A DNA stretch of 64,000 nucleotides, from the IMG/VR virus record IMGVR_UViG_3300036770_002019, positions 1 to 64,000 of that record, one strand, 5' to 3'. The notes below the pieces were generated by a model. It was not told where the DNA came from. It did not search any database and was given only the letters and a program-made list of their open reading frames with translations. Made by a program: the position numbers and the translations under genes. Below are positions 6,039 through 15,294 of this stretch, one piece after another (the stretch's first letter is position 1; the number at the start of each line of letters is the position of its first letter). Origin of the DNA: a virus.

Positions 6039-6277
6039 ACGGAACGGTTACTATATCCTTAGAAGACTTTAAAAAGCTTGAAGAAAGCTCTAAAGTTTCG
6101 CTAGATTTAAAAAACAAAACAATCTTAGCCGCTAAGGAACTTGAAGTATTCCTATCTTTTCTTTGTACCCGCGAATCTATAACACATTACATAGATGAGT
6201 TTAATAAACAAGCCAGCAAAAGTAAAATTATCCTAGATAATGGGAGAGCAAAAATCAAATTCAATGAAGAAGCTTAA
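6035..6277 (+). CDS. Hypothetical protein, 80 aa
   Basis: Begins in an ATGA overlap with the GroES-like gene. Mainly helical with heptad-like Leu/Ile spacing (KLEESSKVSLDLKNKTI), possibly a short coiled coil. No family recognised. Its 3' end overlaps the start of the next gene by 14 bases. Confidence 0.55.
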   Translation: MNGTVTISLEDFKKLEESSKVSLDLKNKTILAAKELEVFLSFLCTRESITHYIDEFNKQASKSKIILDNGRAKIKFNEEA

Positions 6278-6578
6278 GATTAATGCAGATACTACACTCA
6301 AGTATCTTCAAGTATTTAACGGGATACTAGAATTAACCTTTAAAGAACTCGAAGTACTGTCATTACTCATTGATAACAGTGAGACTGTAGACCTTTGCTC
6401 CCCATTGAACAAAAAAATTGTAGCTGAGAAGCTGCACATTAAAGATCACAATACGTTAAACAACTACGTAAAGAGATTAAAAGACAAAGGGGCAATAGTT
6501 AAAACTAAAGATGGGTATGAGGTTAATAACTTACTCAAACCCGAAGCTAAAGTAATAATCGAAATCACAAAATTATGA
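6264..6578 (+). CDS. Winged-helix DNA-binding protein candidate
   Basis: 104 residues from MKKLKINADTTLKYL. The middle reads like a winged helix: KELEVLSLLIDNSE (helix 1), KKIVAEKLHIKDHNTLNNY (helices 2 and 3, recognition helix), then KRLKDKGAIVKTKDGYEVN (wing). Such proteins usually bind promoters; a role in early/late switching is inferred only from the fold. The ATG at 6264 is chosen over 6240 because the upstream codons overlap the previous gene. Ends in an ATGA overlap with the zinc-ribbon gene. Confidence 0.6.
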   Translation: MKKLKINADTTLKYLQVFNGILELTFKELEVLSLLIDNSETVDLCSPLNKKIVAEKLHIKDHNTLNNYVKRLKDKGAIVKTKDGYEVNNLLKPEAKVIIEITKL

Positions 6579-6856
6579 GCAACAAACCTTCATTCTTTCA
6601 GATGGTTAAAAACTTTGCTTCAGAACTAACTGAGCATATTAAAAATGGGGCAGCTATTGTAACAACTCCTCAATACGAAGGACGTCTACAAGAATGTGAT
6701 GCATGTCCACACCTACTACGAGAGGAAATGAGATGTGGATTGTGTGGATGCTACGTAGAGCACAAAGCTAAATGGGAGTCTGCATCTTGCCCAGATAACA
6801 GATGGGAAAAAACAAAAATAGGTGAGAACGGAAAAAAGCTGAACTTAAATGGATGA
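6575..6856 (+). CDS. Zinc-ribbon protein
   Basis: 93 residues with cysteines at 41, 44, 54, 57, 59 and 72 (CDACPHLLRE, CGLCGC, ASCPDNRW), enough for one zinc site with spare thiols. The motif order resembles small phage zinc-ribbon proteins found near packaging genes. The N-terminus is helical. Function unknown; its place just before the IHF-like and terminase genes suggests a DNA-packaging or regulatory partner. Confidence 0.65.
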   Translation: MSNKPSFFQMVKNFASELTEHIKNGAAIVTTPQYEGRLQECDACPHLLREEMRCGLCGCYVEHKAKWESASCPDNRWEKTKIGENGKKLNLNG

Positions 6857-7076
6857 AAAAGTAATACTGCAAAAACTATCTATGAAACACGATCTACCTA
6901 TTAATAAAATAGAAGAGATTGTATTTTATCAGTTTAAATATGCTGCGGAAATAATAAGACAGGGGAAGTTTGAATCAATTCGTATCCCATATTTTGGGAA
7001 ATTTACTGCACACCCAACACGAATTAAATATCTTTTAGACTATCATGAAAGAACTGCTAACAATAACAGAGAGTAA
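6849..7076 (+). CDS. IHF/HU-family DNA-bending protein
   Basis: 75 residues, slightly shorter than the usual 90. The HU/IHF pattern is visible: helices in KVILQKLSMKHDLP and EEIVFYQFKYAAEIIRQGK, then RIPYFGKFTAHPTRIKYL matching the conserved GFGxF turn and the start of the arm. A subunit of this type lies close to the terminase genes in crAss-like phages, where bending DNA for packaging or transcription is the presumed role. It overlaps its neighbours on both sides (8 and 32 bases). Confidence 0.65.
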   Translation: MDEKVILQKLSMKHDLPINKIEEIVFYQFKYAAEIIRQGKFESIRIPYFGKFTAHPTRIKYLLDYHERTANNNRE

Positions 7077-7542
7077 AGTTATACCATCTGCGTATGCACT
7101 CTCTATTAAAGAATTTCAAACCTTAAAACCAAGTGAATTAGCGTTTGTGTACTTCTTTACAGATCACACATCCCCATATGCTGCATATGAAGACTCAGAA
7201 AGATTAATTAAGCTTGAAGAAGAGCTAAATGTTAAACCTAATCCTAAAATTTTAGGGGCAATATCTAAATACAAAGAGCTTTCTGAAACATCTGCAGTCA
7301 AATTACTAAAAGCAGCTCGTGCATCTGTAACTAAACTAGAGAGATACTTTAAAAACGTAGACTTAGAACTAGTAGATGATAACGGAAAACCAATTTACCA
7401 CGCAAAAGACCTTATAACTAACCTAGCAAACATGGGTAAAGTAGTAGCAGGCCTTGATGAACTTGAAGAACTTGTGCAAAAACAGCAACAAAAGGACAAC
7501 CCTAACCGTGGTGGGGTAGTAACCAACAAATATTCGCAATGA
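7045..7542 (+). CDS. Candidate terminase small subunit
   Basis: 165 residues, helical, with a long charged C-terminal half (ELEELVQKQQQKD) able to form a coiled coil as small terminases do. No direct sequence signature was recognised; the call rests on length, helical character and its position directly before the large terminase, with an ATGA overlap. The start at 7045 lies inside the IHF-like gene; a later start would shorten it, but the N-terminal residues look protein-like. Confidence 0.45.
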   Translation: MKELLTITESKVIPSAYALSIKEFQTLKPSELAFVYFFTDHTSPYAAYEDSERLIKLEEELNVKPNPKILGAISKYKELSETSAVKLLKAARASVTKLERYFKNVDLELVDDNGKPIYHAKDLITNLANMGKVVAGLDELEELVQKQQQKDNPNRGGVVTNKYSQ

Positions 7543-9506
7543 AGTTTAAGAATACTCATTTATTCTCACCTGCAGCTAAAACCTTTATAGAATATGGGTA
7601 CTATACTGATGCAATTCCTGGGACTAAAGAGTACTATGAGTTTTGGGATGAAGAAAGAAAACGATGCTTACTAGGATACGAAGTAAACGGGGTAAGAGTA
7701 ACTGGATATCACTATTTTTACTTAAACTACTGTCCAATTGACCGCGCTGTAGATGCATATCTCCCAGACGGGACTAAAATAGCGCAACGTGATAGAACAT
7801 TTGCAGCATTTTATGATGGGGATTACAAATACTACCATGTAGTAGATGAATGTAGAAAAACAAACAAACATCTCCCAGTGCTAAAAGCAAGACGTAAAGG
7901 ATATTCGTACAAATCTGCAGCAATGCTTGTACGTAACTACTTCCATTTAAAGAACTCTAAGAATTTCGTATTTGCTGAGCAAAAAGAGTACTTAATTGGG
8001 GATGGAATACTTTCTAAAGCTTGGGATTTCATTTCATTTGTAGATGATAACACAGCCTGGACACAACCACGCTTGATTGACAAAGAAATGCACAAACAAG
8101 CAGGGTATAAAAAACGAGTCAACGGAGCAGATGTAGCGCTTGGGATGAAGTCTCAAATAATAGGGGTAAGTCTTAAAGATAACCCTGACAAAGTACGTGG
8201 TAAAGCTGGGGAACTAATCTTTTTTGAAGAAGCAGGTTCATTTAACGGACTCTTAAAAGCTTGGGAGGTAGCAATGCCTACAATGCGTCAAGGTTCTAAA
8301 ACTCTTGGGACTATGATAGCCTTTGGTACAGGCGGGGAAGAAGGAGTTGGGTTCGAATCTCTTGAAGAACTCTTCTATCATCCTGATGCTTACGACTGTA
8401 TGGCATTTGATAACGAATGGGATGCAGGAGCGTCAGGAACTAAATGCGGATTCTTTGTCCCAATCTATGAAAACTTAGATGGATTTATAGATGAGGACGG
8501 TAATTCACTAGTTGAAGAAGCAATTAAATTTGAAGAAGAACAAAGAGAAAAAAAGAGAAACGCTAACGACCCAAAATCTTTAGATCAATACATTGCAGAA
8601 CACCCATTCTCCCCACAAGAAGCTACACTACAAGTAACTGCCAATCTTTTTGACGTAAACTCTTTAAAAGAACAATACAACAAAGTAATAGCACACAATC
8701 TACAGTCTGAAGGGACAGCAGGGATATTATATTACACAAAAGAAGAAAAGATTGCTTTCCGCCCAAGCAGAGAAGTTACCCCAATCTATAAATACCCACA
8801 TAGAAAAGGGGATGATGTTAACGGGGCAGTTGTACTATACGAAGAACCCTTTAGAAATACAGACGGGGATGTCCCACATAATCTGTATATTATCTGTCAT
8901 GACCCTTATGCACAATCTGGGAGCTCAGATAGTGTATCTCTTGGCGCTGCATACGTATTAAAACGCCCAAACAACTTATCTAAACCTGATGACATCATTG
9001 TAGCATCTTACATTGGACGACCTAACACTCAAGATGAGTACAATCGCAATCTCTTTATGCTTGCAGATTACTTCAATGCTAAGATAGGGTTTGAGAATGA
9101 CCGTGGGGAGTTAATAGCTTACGCTAAGAGATACAGAAAACTCCACAAACTGCAAGAAGAGTTTGAGATGCTAGATAAAAGAGAGCTTAGATCAACTAAC
9201 ACTAGAAGACAATACGGTATGCACATGACTGAGCAACGTAAACGTCAAGGGGAAATATACATTAGAGATTGGTTAATCTCCCCGCGAGGTGTAGATGAAG
9301 ATGGGAATGTGACTCTCAACATGCACAGACTCTATGATCCTGCGCTTATACAAGAACTTATTAAGTTTAACCACAAAGGAAACTTCGATAGAGTAATGGC
9401 ATTAATGATCGGGATGTATCACACACGAGAGTTATATAATAGAGAGGTGGTAGAAATTACACAAGACCGTTCTATGGATGATTGGTTCGATAAGAATTAT
9501 AGATAA
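7539..9506 (+). CDS. terL: Terminase large subunit
   Basis: 655 residues; the ATPase-nuclease motor that packages DNA into the procapsid. A degenerate Walker A lies around residues 115-126 (KARRKGYSYKSA), Walker B around 226-233 (LIFFEEAG). The RNase H-like nuclease half has an acidic start at D455 (CHDPYAQSG) and a second site near 519-524 (FENDRGE). Length and motif spacing fit a complete gene. ATG start overlaps the previous stop (ATGA). The order small-subunit candidate / large subunit / portal is the standard packaging cassette. Confidence 0.93.
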   Translation: MKFKNTHLFSPAAKTFIEYGYYTDAIPGTKEYYEFWDEERKRCLLGYEVNGVRVTGYHYFYLNYCPIDRAVDAYLPDGTKIAQRDRTFAAFYDGDYKYYHVVDECRKTNKHLPVLKARRKGYSYKSAAMLVRNYFHLKNSKNFVFAEQKEYLIGDGILSKAWDFISFVDDNTAWTQPRLIDKEMHKQAGYKKRVNGADVALGMKSQIIGVSLKDNPDKVRGKAGELIFFEEAGSFNGLLKAWEVAMPTMRQGSKTLGTMIAFGTGGEEGVGFESLEELFYHPDAYDCMAFDNEWDAGASGTKCGFFVPIYENLDGFIDEDGNSLVEEAIKFEEEQREKKRNANDPKSLDQYIAEHPFSPQEATLQVTANLFDVNSLKEQYNKVIAHNLQSEGTAGILYYTKEEKIAFRPSREVTPIYKYPHRKGDDVNGAVVLYEEPFRNTDGDVPHNLYIICHDPYAQSGSSDSVSLGAAYVLKRPNNLSKPDDIIVASYIGRPNTQDEYNRNLFMLADYFNAKIGFENDRGELIAYAKRYRKLHKLQEEFEMLDKRELRSTNTRRQYGMHMTEQRKRQGEIYIRDWLISPRGVDEDGNVTLNMHRLYDPALIQELIKFNHKGNFDRVMALMIGMYHTRELYNREVVEITQDRSMDDWFDKNYR

Positions 9507-9528
9507 TTTACAATAATTTTGTACGCAT

Positions 9529-11757
9529 ATGTACGGCTCACATAAAATTCCACAACAAAGACTCCCAATAACTCAGAAAACTGAAAAGTGGAGAGAAGAA
9601 TGCGTTGATGCATTTATTAACTTATCTAAGTTCGGGCTGTCTGAGCGTAGAAACTATCTTAAAACATTGTACGATTATTACAATGGGGAGATAGACGAGC
9701 AAGATTACAAATACGTACTTAAACCGTATGGGCGTACACGAGAAAACTTCCCATCTAAGCTACGTAACTACCCAATTATAAAACCAATCATTGACCTCTT
9801 AATCGGGGAGAAATCTAAACGACCGTTAAACTATACCGTAGCAGTTAAAAACGGGGATGCAGTATCGTTAAAAGAGCAAGCTAAAAAAGAAGTTCTTATA
9901 GCTACTATACAAAAAATGTTTGTACAACAATATGTTAAACAAACAGATCCAGATACTGGGGCACAATTAGAACAAGAAGCTCCTCAGATCCCACAACAAA
10001 TACTTGAACAGTTTGAAACTAGTTATGTAGATGATAGAGCTATTAAAGGACAGCACGCTATTAACTACATAATGCAGAATGAAGAGATATACGATAAGTT
10101 TCAAAAGCTTTTCTTTCACTTTTTAGTAGCTGGGGAGTGTTACACAGAGAAAGGAGTTAGAAGAGGCGAGCCTTTTTACGACGTAATAAACCCTTTAGAT
10201 ATTGATTACGACAAAGACCCTGATATTGACTTTGTAGAAGATGGTGATTGGGCGATAATTAGAAAATTCGCACACGCATCAACTATTATAGATCAGTTTG
10301 GGGAGTACTTAACTGATAAACAAGTATTAGATCTTGAAACACCACACCAAAATTCAGTAGATTCTTATCTCTTGTACAGAGCAGAAGCTTCAGGAGCAGA
10401 TGATAACATTTACAGAAACAGACTTATTGAATGTGTAACTGTATATTGGAAAAGCCGTAAACGTATTGGGTTTGTATCTTATGAAGATCCACTAACAGGA
10501 GCAATTGAAGAGTTTCAAGTAGATGAAGATTTTAAACTACCTGCAGAATTAAAACAATTTGGTGCAAAATTAGATTGGGAGTGGGTAAATGAAGTGTGGA
10601 GAGGTACTAAGATTGATAACACATTCTTTGTAAACATTAATCCTCTCCCAAACCAAAGACTATCTCTAGATAATCCATCAAGATGTAAACTCCCAATTAA
10701 TGGGCGTAAATACTCTGACATTAACTCTAATAACATCTCATTAGTTAGCCTAGGCATCCCCTACCAACTCAACTACAACATCTACAAGTACCGTCTTGAA
10801 CTGTCGATCGCTCGATCAAAGGATATCATCGCTCAATTCGATATCAACATGATCCCTAAGAAATGGGATATGGATAAGTTCATGTATTATGTTGAGGGTA
10901 CTGGGATCGCCTGGGTTGACTATAACAAAGAGGGAATACAACTTTCCCCACAGCATCAGTCTGTCCTTGATATGTCTATTAAAACCATACAACAATATAT
11001 AGTCTTACTAGACTCTATAATGATGGAGTGGGAGAAGATCTCTGGGGTAAATAGACAACGTCAGGGAGCAATCGGGCAGTATGAAGGCAAGGGAAGTTCA
11101 CAACAAGCTATAGTACAATCCTCTCACATTACTGAAGACCTATTTAGAAAGTTTTCAAACTTTGAACAAAGAGAGCTTCAAGGCTTACTTGACTATTCTA
11201 AAGAAGCTTGGGTTACTGGTAAGAAAGGAATGTATGTAATGCCTGACACAACTATGCAGTACATAGATATAGACTCTATGCAGCATATGGAGAGTGAATA
11301 CGGAGTATTTGTTTCTGACTCTGGGGCAGATGTAGAAAAACTTAATCAAGCTAAAGGATTAGCTCAAGCTATGATTCAGAATGGTACTCCTGCATCAGAC
11401 ATACTTGAAATGCTTGACACAGATAACATAGCTGGAATTAAACAGAAAATCAAAAAGGCTGAACAAGCAAGACAGCAACTTGAGCAAGCTCAGCAAGAAG
11501 CACAAATGCAAATGCAACAACAGCAAATGCAAATGCAGCAAATGCAGCTAGAAGCTGAAGCTATAGATAAAGAAAAAGATAGACAGCTTCAATTAGAATT
11601 AGCTTTAATTAATGCAGAATCTAGAGACTCTAGTGAAAAAGAAAATATACAACTGCAAGACATGCTTAAAAAGTATGAAATGAAAGAACGAGAACTTTCT
11701 ATAAAAGAACAAGAACTTGCAGCTAAAATGAACGAAGCTTCTCAAGGTAATGACTAA
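9529..11757 (+). CDS. Portal protein
   Basis: 742 residues, following terL by 22 bases. The pattern fits crAss-like portals: an N-terminal wing starting after KLRNYPIIKPIIDLLIGEKSKRP (positions 80-100, quoted in two parts here: KLRNYPIIKP, IIDLLIGEKSKR), the stretch VNRQRQGAIGQYEGKGSSQ, and a long C-terminal helical barrel. The last 150 residues are a Gln/Met-rich coiled coil (QMQMQQQQMQMQQM) ending in charged heptads. It forms the ring through which DNA enters and leaves and docks the connector proteins. A TAATTTTG lies just before the start, but without a -33 box it is probably not a promoter. Confidence 0.85.
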   Translation: MYGSHKIPQQRLPITQKTEKWREECVDAFINLSKFGLSERRNYLKTLYDYYNGEIDEQDYKYVLKPYGRTRENFPSKLRNYPIIKPIIDLLIGEKSKRPLNYTVAVKNGDAVSLKEQAKKEVLIATIQKMFVQQYVKQTDPDTGAQLEQEAPQIPQQILEQFETSYVDDRAIKGQHAINYIMQNEEIYDKFQKLFFHFLVAGECYTEKGVRRGEPFYDVINPLDIDYDKDPDIDFVEDGDWAIIRKFAHASTIIDQFGEYLTDKQVLDLETPHQNSVDSYLLYRAEASGADDNIYRNRLIECVTVYWKSRKRIGFVSYEDPLTGAIEEFQVDEDFKLPAELKQFGAKLDWEWVNEVWRGTKIDNTFFVNINPLPNQRLSLDNPSRCKLPINGRKYSDINSNNISLVSLGIPYQLNYNIYKYRLELSIARSKDIIAQFDINMIPKKWDMDKFMYYVEGTGIAWVDYNKEGIQLSPQHQSVLDMSIKTIQQYIVLLDSIMMEWEKISGVNRQRQGAIGQYEGKGSSQQAIVQSSHITEDLFRKFSNFEQRELQGLLDYSKEAWVTGKKGMYVMPDTTMQYIDIDSMQHMESEYGVFVSDSGADVEKLNQAKGLAQAMIQNGTPASDILEMLDTDNIAGIKQKIKKAEQARQQLEQAQQEAQMQMQQQQMQMQQMQLEAEAIDKEKDRQLQLELALINAESRDSSEKENIQLQDMLKKYEMKERELSIKEQELAAKMNEASQGND

Positions 11758-14116
11758 CGCAGAAAGAAAAGAAATACTACAACAAACAAGACAAGCTCAA
11801 CAGCTTGGGTTTAAAGGGTCTGTTGTAGATGTACTCGCAAACCCTGCAATACTGCAAGAGTTTGTACAAAGTGTAGGAAATCAAAGAAATCAACAAAATC
11901 AAAACGTAGAAGTAGCTGCAACCCCACAGCAACAACAGCAAGGTCTGAGAGGACGTTCTCAAGCTGAACTTCCAGCTCAAATGGTTTTCCCTAACGTCTC
12001 TCCTAATACCCCATTCAACACTGTGGGGATGAAAGCCCCAATAAATATAGAAAAGTATAATGAGCAGGGACATCTGGTAAAATCATATGAGAACGTTCCC
12101 CCAGGCATTACTAATCTCCCAATGGGACCGCAGAGAGGGACAGTTATTGAAACTCCTGCTAATATGCAAAGTGGGGGTAGGAAAAAATACCAAAGCGGTA
12201 GCCCAACGGAATATTTTGAAAAACCACCACTAACCTCATCTGACTTTGATTATACTGCAGACAGATCTAGAGGTAATGCTAGATTCTTTTCAGATCCCAT
12301 TACAGGAGAACCATTTCCTTTAGTAAATCTTCCAGCAGCAGAAGTTGTTACACAAAGAACTCCTTATAATCAATTATCTAATCAATCTTTATTAGCAGGT
12401 GTTAGCCAGGCAAAACCTTGGTTTGAAGCTGGAAATAAGGAGATGGGATATAGAGTTTTACAAGAAAGAGAAAAAGATTTACAAAGAGCTAGTCTTATAA
12501 ATGAATTTACTGGTATTCCTGCAATGGGTAGAACAGCAGATAGGATTAAAAATGATCCTGCTGATTTGTTTAGTTTGGAAGGAGGACTAGATGCCTTATC
12601 TTTTATACCTAGTACAATTCTAGCTAATAAAGGTGTAAAAGCTTTAGGACAACAACTCAGCCCTTTAGTAAAAAATTCAGCACCTGCAGTTCGTGGTACT
12701 TTTGTAAATCCTCCTGCAAGCAGCAAAATTTCTAAAGGGGTTAGCGGCACTAGCAGTCTTATAGATGAGGTGCTAGGAGAGATTGTAAGAGGAAAAAGTA
12801 ATAGAAAAGCTATTGCAGAAGGCAACGAATGGCTGGAAAATTGGATTAAAAGCCCAGTCACCCAACAAAAAATTGAAAATTCTTTAAGTCCTAAATTAGA
12901 TATAATTGGGAAAGAAATAGATAAAGCTAACGCTAATAAAGATTTTCTTTATAGTGCAAGACTATTAGACGAGTTTGATAAAACTGCAGCAGGAATGTAT
13001 CAAGCTCAAACTTTTGTGCCTAACAGTAGAGAGTACCCGTTATTAAAACAGCTGGATCAAAATTTACAACAATACCTTACAAAAAATGCAAGAGAACCAA
13101 TTCATTCTGGAAATAGGGGGGTAAGCTACATGCATGGCTATGATCCTCAACTTAGAAGATCCATAGAGCAAGGTCAATACACGCCCAGTGATAGATACGG
13201 TAGCTGGATTTCTAGAAAATTAAATATACCTCAATCTAAAAGAGTAGGTACAACTATACACGAAGGCACACATGATTGGGTACCTGCAGGAACTTTTAGC
13301 CGATCTGGAATGAGAAATACTGCTCTAGATAATATGGATCCTGCCATTAAAAAAGATTTTTTAGAATGGGAAGATTTAAGAAAGAAAGGTAATAACCCAG
13401 AAACAGTTATGGGAGAGCAAAGAGCTTATCAAGCTTACTTAGCTGATCCTACTGAGCAGCATGCCAGAATTATGGAGTTAAGGAAACAACTTAATATTAC
13501 ACCAGACTATGAAATGGATTTAGAAGATGCAGAAAAAGTTTTAGACTGGGTTGCTGCGGGAGGAAGTAATATAGATTCAAGATTTTTAAATACAATAGAT
13601 AGAGATCCTAAAAAACTTGCTGAACTATTCAATAAATTTTGGATGGCTCCTGCAGTAGCTGTTGGAGCAGGAGCAGCTGCCGTAGCTGGATCAGAACCTA
13701 AACAAATAATTCCACCTAACTTTAGATATGGAGGTCCTATTTCTTATCAAAATGGAGGTTTACCTGGAGAAATGCTTTATAGATCTACATCAGCTGGAGC
13801 TCCTTTAGCTTACAACTCACCAACAGCTAATGGTTACTTATTACCAGATCCTAATAGACCTGAGTTAATGAACACAGGTGCAACTGAATATAAAATGGGG
13901 GTAGATAATGATTTAATCCCAACAGTTGTAAATGGAATGTATTTTAGTCCTGAAGATGCATACAATAGATATAAACTGACTGGTGAGAAGTTTAAACCTA
14001 CTGCAGATCCTTCAGCATACAGCAAATTCTACGATGAGATAAACAGGCTTGGGATAATGAAACAAAAAAGAAGTGGAGGCAAAAAACCAAAGTATAAAGC
14101 CCCTAAAATGTACTAA
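11750..14116 (+). CDS. Virion-associated protein with a zincin-like (HEGTH) module
   Basis: 788 residues, overlapping the portal gene by 8 bases. N-terminus helical and Gln-rich; the C-terminal part after residue 660 (NFRYGGPISYQNGGLPGE) has the Gly/Tyr-rich style of crAss-like virion proteins. Residues 504-508 read HEGTH, followed by DWVPAG, with downstream YLADPTEQHARIMELR, a combination seen in phage zincin-like domains; the third zinc ligand is not certain. The central stretch (about residues 144-710) has base usage unlike its flanks, suggesting a swapped-in module. It could be a maturation protease or an ejected protease; being next to the portal favours a head-internal or cargo protein. 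Confidence 0.6.
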   Translation: MTNAERKEILQQTRQAQQLGFKGSVVDVLANPAILQEFVQSVGNQRNQQNQNVEVAATPQQQQQGLRGRSQAELPAQMVFPNVSPNTPFNTVGMKAPINIEKYNEQGHLVKSYENVPPGITNLPMGPQRGTVIETPANMQSGGRKKYQSGSPTEYFEKPPLTSSDFDYTADRSRGNARFFSDPITGEPFPLVNLPAAEVVTQRTPYNQLSNQSLLAGVSQAKPWFEAGNKEMGYRVLQEREKDLQRASLINEFTGIPAMGRTADRIKNDPADLFSLEGGLDALSFIPSTILANKGVKALGQQLSPLVKNSAPAVRGTFVNPPASSKISKGVSGTSSLIDEVLGEIVRGKSNRKAIAEGNEWLENWIKSPVTQQKIENSLSPKLDIIGKEIDKANANKDFLYSARLLDEFDKTAAGMYQAQTFVPNSREYPLLKQLDQNLQQYLTKNAREPIHSGNRGVSYMHGYDPQLRRSIEQGQYTPSDRYGSWISRKLNIPQSKRVGTTIHEGTHDWVPAGTFSRSGMRNTALDNMDPAIKKDFLEWEDLRKKGNNPETVMGEQRAYQAYLADPTEQHARIMELRKQLNITPDYEMDLEDAEKVLDWVAAGGSNIDSRFLNTIDRDPKKLAELFNKFWMAPAVAVGAGAAAVAGSEPKQIIPPNFRYGGPISYQNGGLPGEMLYRSTSAGAPLAYNSPTANGYLLPDPNRPELMNTGATEYKMGVDNDLIPTVVNGMYFSPEDAYNRYKLTGEKFKPTADPSAYSKFYDEINRLGIMKQKRSGGKKPKYKAPKMY
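12181..13880 (+). other. In-frame segment with foreign base usage (zincin module)
   Basis: Within this stretch Gly and Pro codons rarely make TGGG or CCCA strings. By hand I count about 12 TGGG/CCCA in 12301-13860 against about 22 in the equally long portal stretch 9541-11100; codons such as GCT GGA and CTT CCA replace the phage's habitual GCT GGG and CTC CCA. Phage style returns near 13890 (ATCCCA, TGGGG). Edges are approximate. Confidence 0.5.
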
Positions 14117-14180
14117 GTGCTATATATTTAATAACTCTTGTAAAAAATATTTTTATAGTTAAGCTATAAAATACTTTAAA

Positions 14181-14188
14181 TACTTTTG
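14181..14188 (+). promoter_or_regulatory. Possible promoter -7 box before the scaffold and capsid genes
   Basis: TACTTTTG matches TAnnTTTG in the 88-bp gap between 14116 and 14205. A matching -33 box is not obvious. TATAG and CTATA flank it upstream as a short inverted repeat. Placement before the most highly expressed genes makes a promoter likely. Confidence 0.45.
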
Positions 14189-14204
14189 TAAAACAACAAA
14201 CACA

Positions 14205-15260
14205 ATGGAAAAATTAGATTTAAACTCACTTTCTCTAGACAACGTTCTAGGAGATGGATTAGATTCGATTCAAGAAGATGAACAACTTCTTGATAAAGAA
14301 GAAGAAACAGAAAAAGTCGAAACAGAAGAAGAAGATGATGATTCAGTAAAAACTGATGATAATTCAGATGACTCAGATGACTCAGATGATTCGGATGGTA
14401 GTGACTCTGACATAGATTCCGTAGCAGGTGAAATTGCTAAAACTCTTGGTTTTGAACTAGAAAACGAATACGCTGATACAGTCGAGGGACTGACAGAGTT
14501 TACTAGGGATCTTGGACAGCAAATTGCAGAAGAACAATTAAACAGATTGTTTGAGCAATTCCCAGATGTACAAAAGCATTTAGATTATGTACTTGCTGGG
14601 GGAGATTCTAAAAAGTTCTTTGAGGCATACAATCCTAACACTGATTATAACAACTTTAAAATCAGTGAGAAGGATGTAAATTCACAAAAAGCAGTGCTTG
14701 CCCAATACCTACAACTAAAAGGGCACGATAATCAGTTTATTCAAGAAATGCTTGAAGACTACGAAGACTCAGGTAAGTTGTACAATAAAGCAACACAAGC
14801 TCAATCAGCGTTAGCTAAGGCTCAAGAAGAGTATAGAATAACTTTAGTAGAGCAACAAAAGCAAGAGCAACAACGTATCCAAGAAGAAACTGATAAGTTT
14901 TGGGAGGGAGTTGCAGGAATTATAGAATCTGGAAATGAGTTTGCAGGAATTAGAATCCCAGACAAACAAAAATCTAAATTCTTTGACTATATCTCTGAAC
15001 CTGTAGGTAAAAACGGGGAAACCCAACGAGATATTGATTACGCTAATGCACAATTAGAAGTAAAACTAGCAATGGATTATTTGATGTACAACGGATTTAA
15101 ACTAGAGGACATCATCAATACAAAAGCTAAAACTGTAAGCGCTAAAAACTTGAAAGAACGTATTACTAAAAACGAAGAGAGAGTTAAGAGTGCTTCAAAA
15201 CAAAGTAGACAACAAAGAAATTTTGATCCAGACAATCTGGACATGACCGCGCTTTTTTAA
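14205..15260 (+). CDS. Scaffolding-protein candidate
   Basis: 351 residues. Residues 20-70 are extremely acidic with a tandem SDD repeat (DDSDDSDDSDGSDSD) encoded by 9-bp DNA repeats. The middle is helical, and residues 195-230 (KAQEEYRITLVEQQKQEQ) form a coiled coil. Acidic, helical, directly before the capsid gene: the usual profile of a capsid scaffold. No sequence family is recognised, so a minor head protein is an alternative. Confidence 0.6.
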   Translation: MEKLDLNSLSLDNVLGDGLDSIQEDEQLLDKEEETEKVETEEEDDDSVKTDDNSDDSDDSDDSDGSDSDIDSVAGEIAKTLGFELENEYADTVEGLTEFTRDLGQQIAEEQLNRLFEQFPDVQKHLDYVLAGGDSKKFFEAYNPNTDYNNFKISEKDVNSQKAVLAQYLQLKGHDNQFIQEMLEDYEDSGKLYNKATQAQSALAKAQEEYRITLVEQQKQEQQRIQEETDKFWEGVAGIIESGNEFAGIRIPDKQKSKFFDYISEPVGKNGETQRDIDYANAQLEVKLAMDYLMYNGFKLEDIINTKAKTVSAKNLKERITKNEERVKSASKQSRQQRNFDPDNLDMTALF

Positions 15261-15294
15261 ACATAGGCAACTAACAATTAAATAATAGAATATC

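Noticed and set aside
9511-9529. Promoter box TAATTTTG just before the portal gene
   Set aside because: No -33 element at the right distance and the predicted start would fall on or after the start codon; likely chance in AT-rich DNA.
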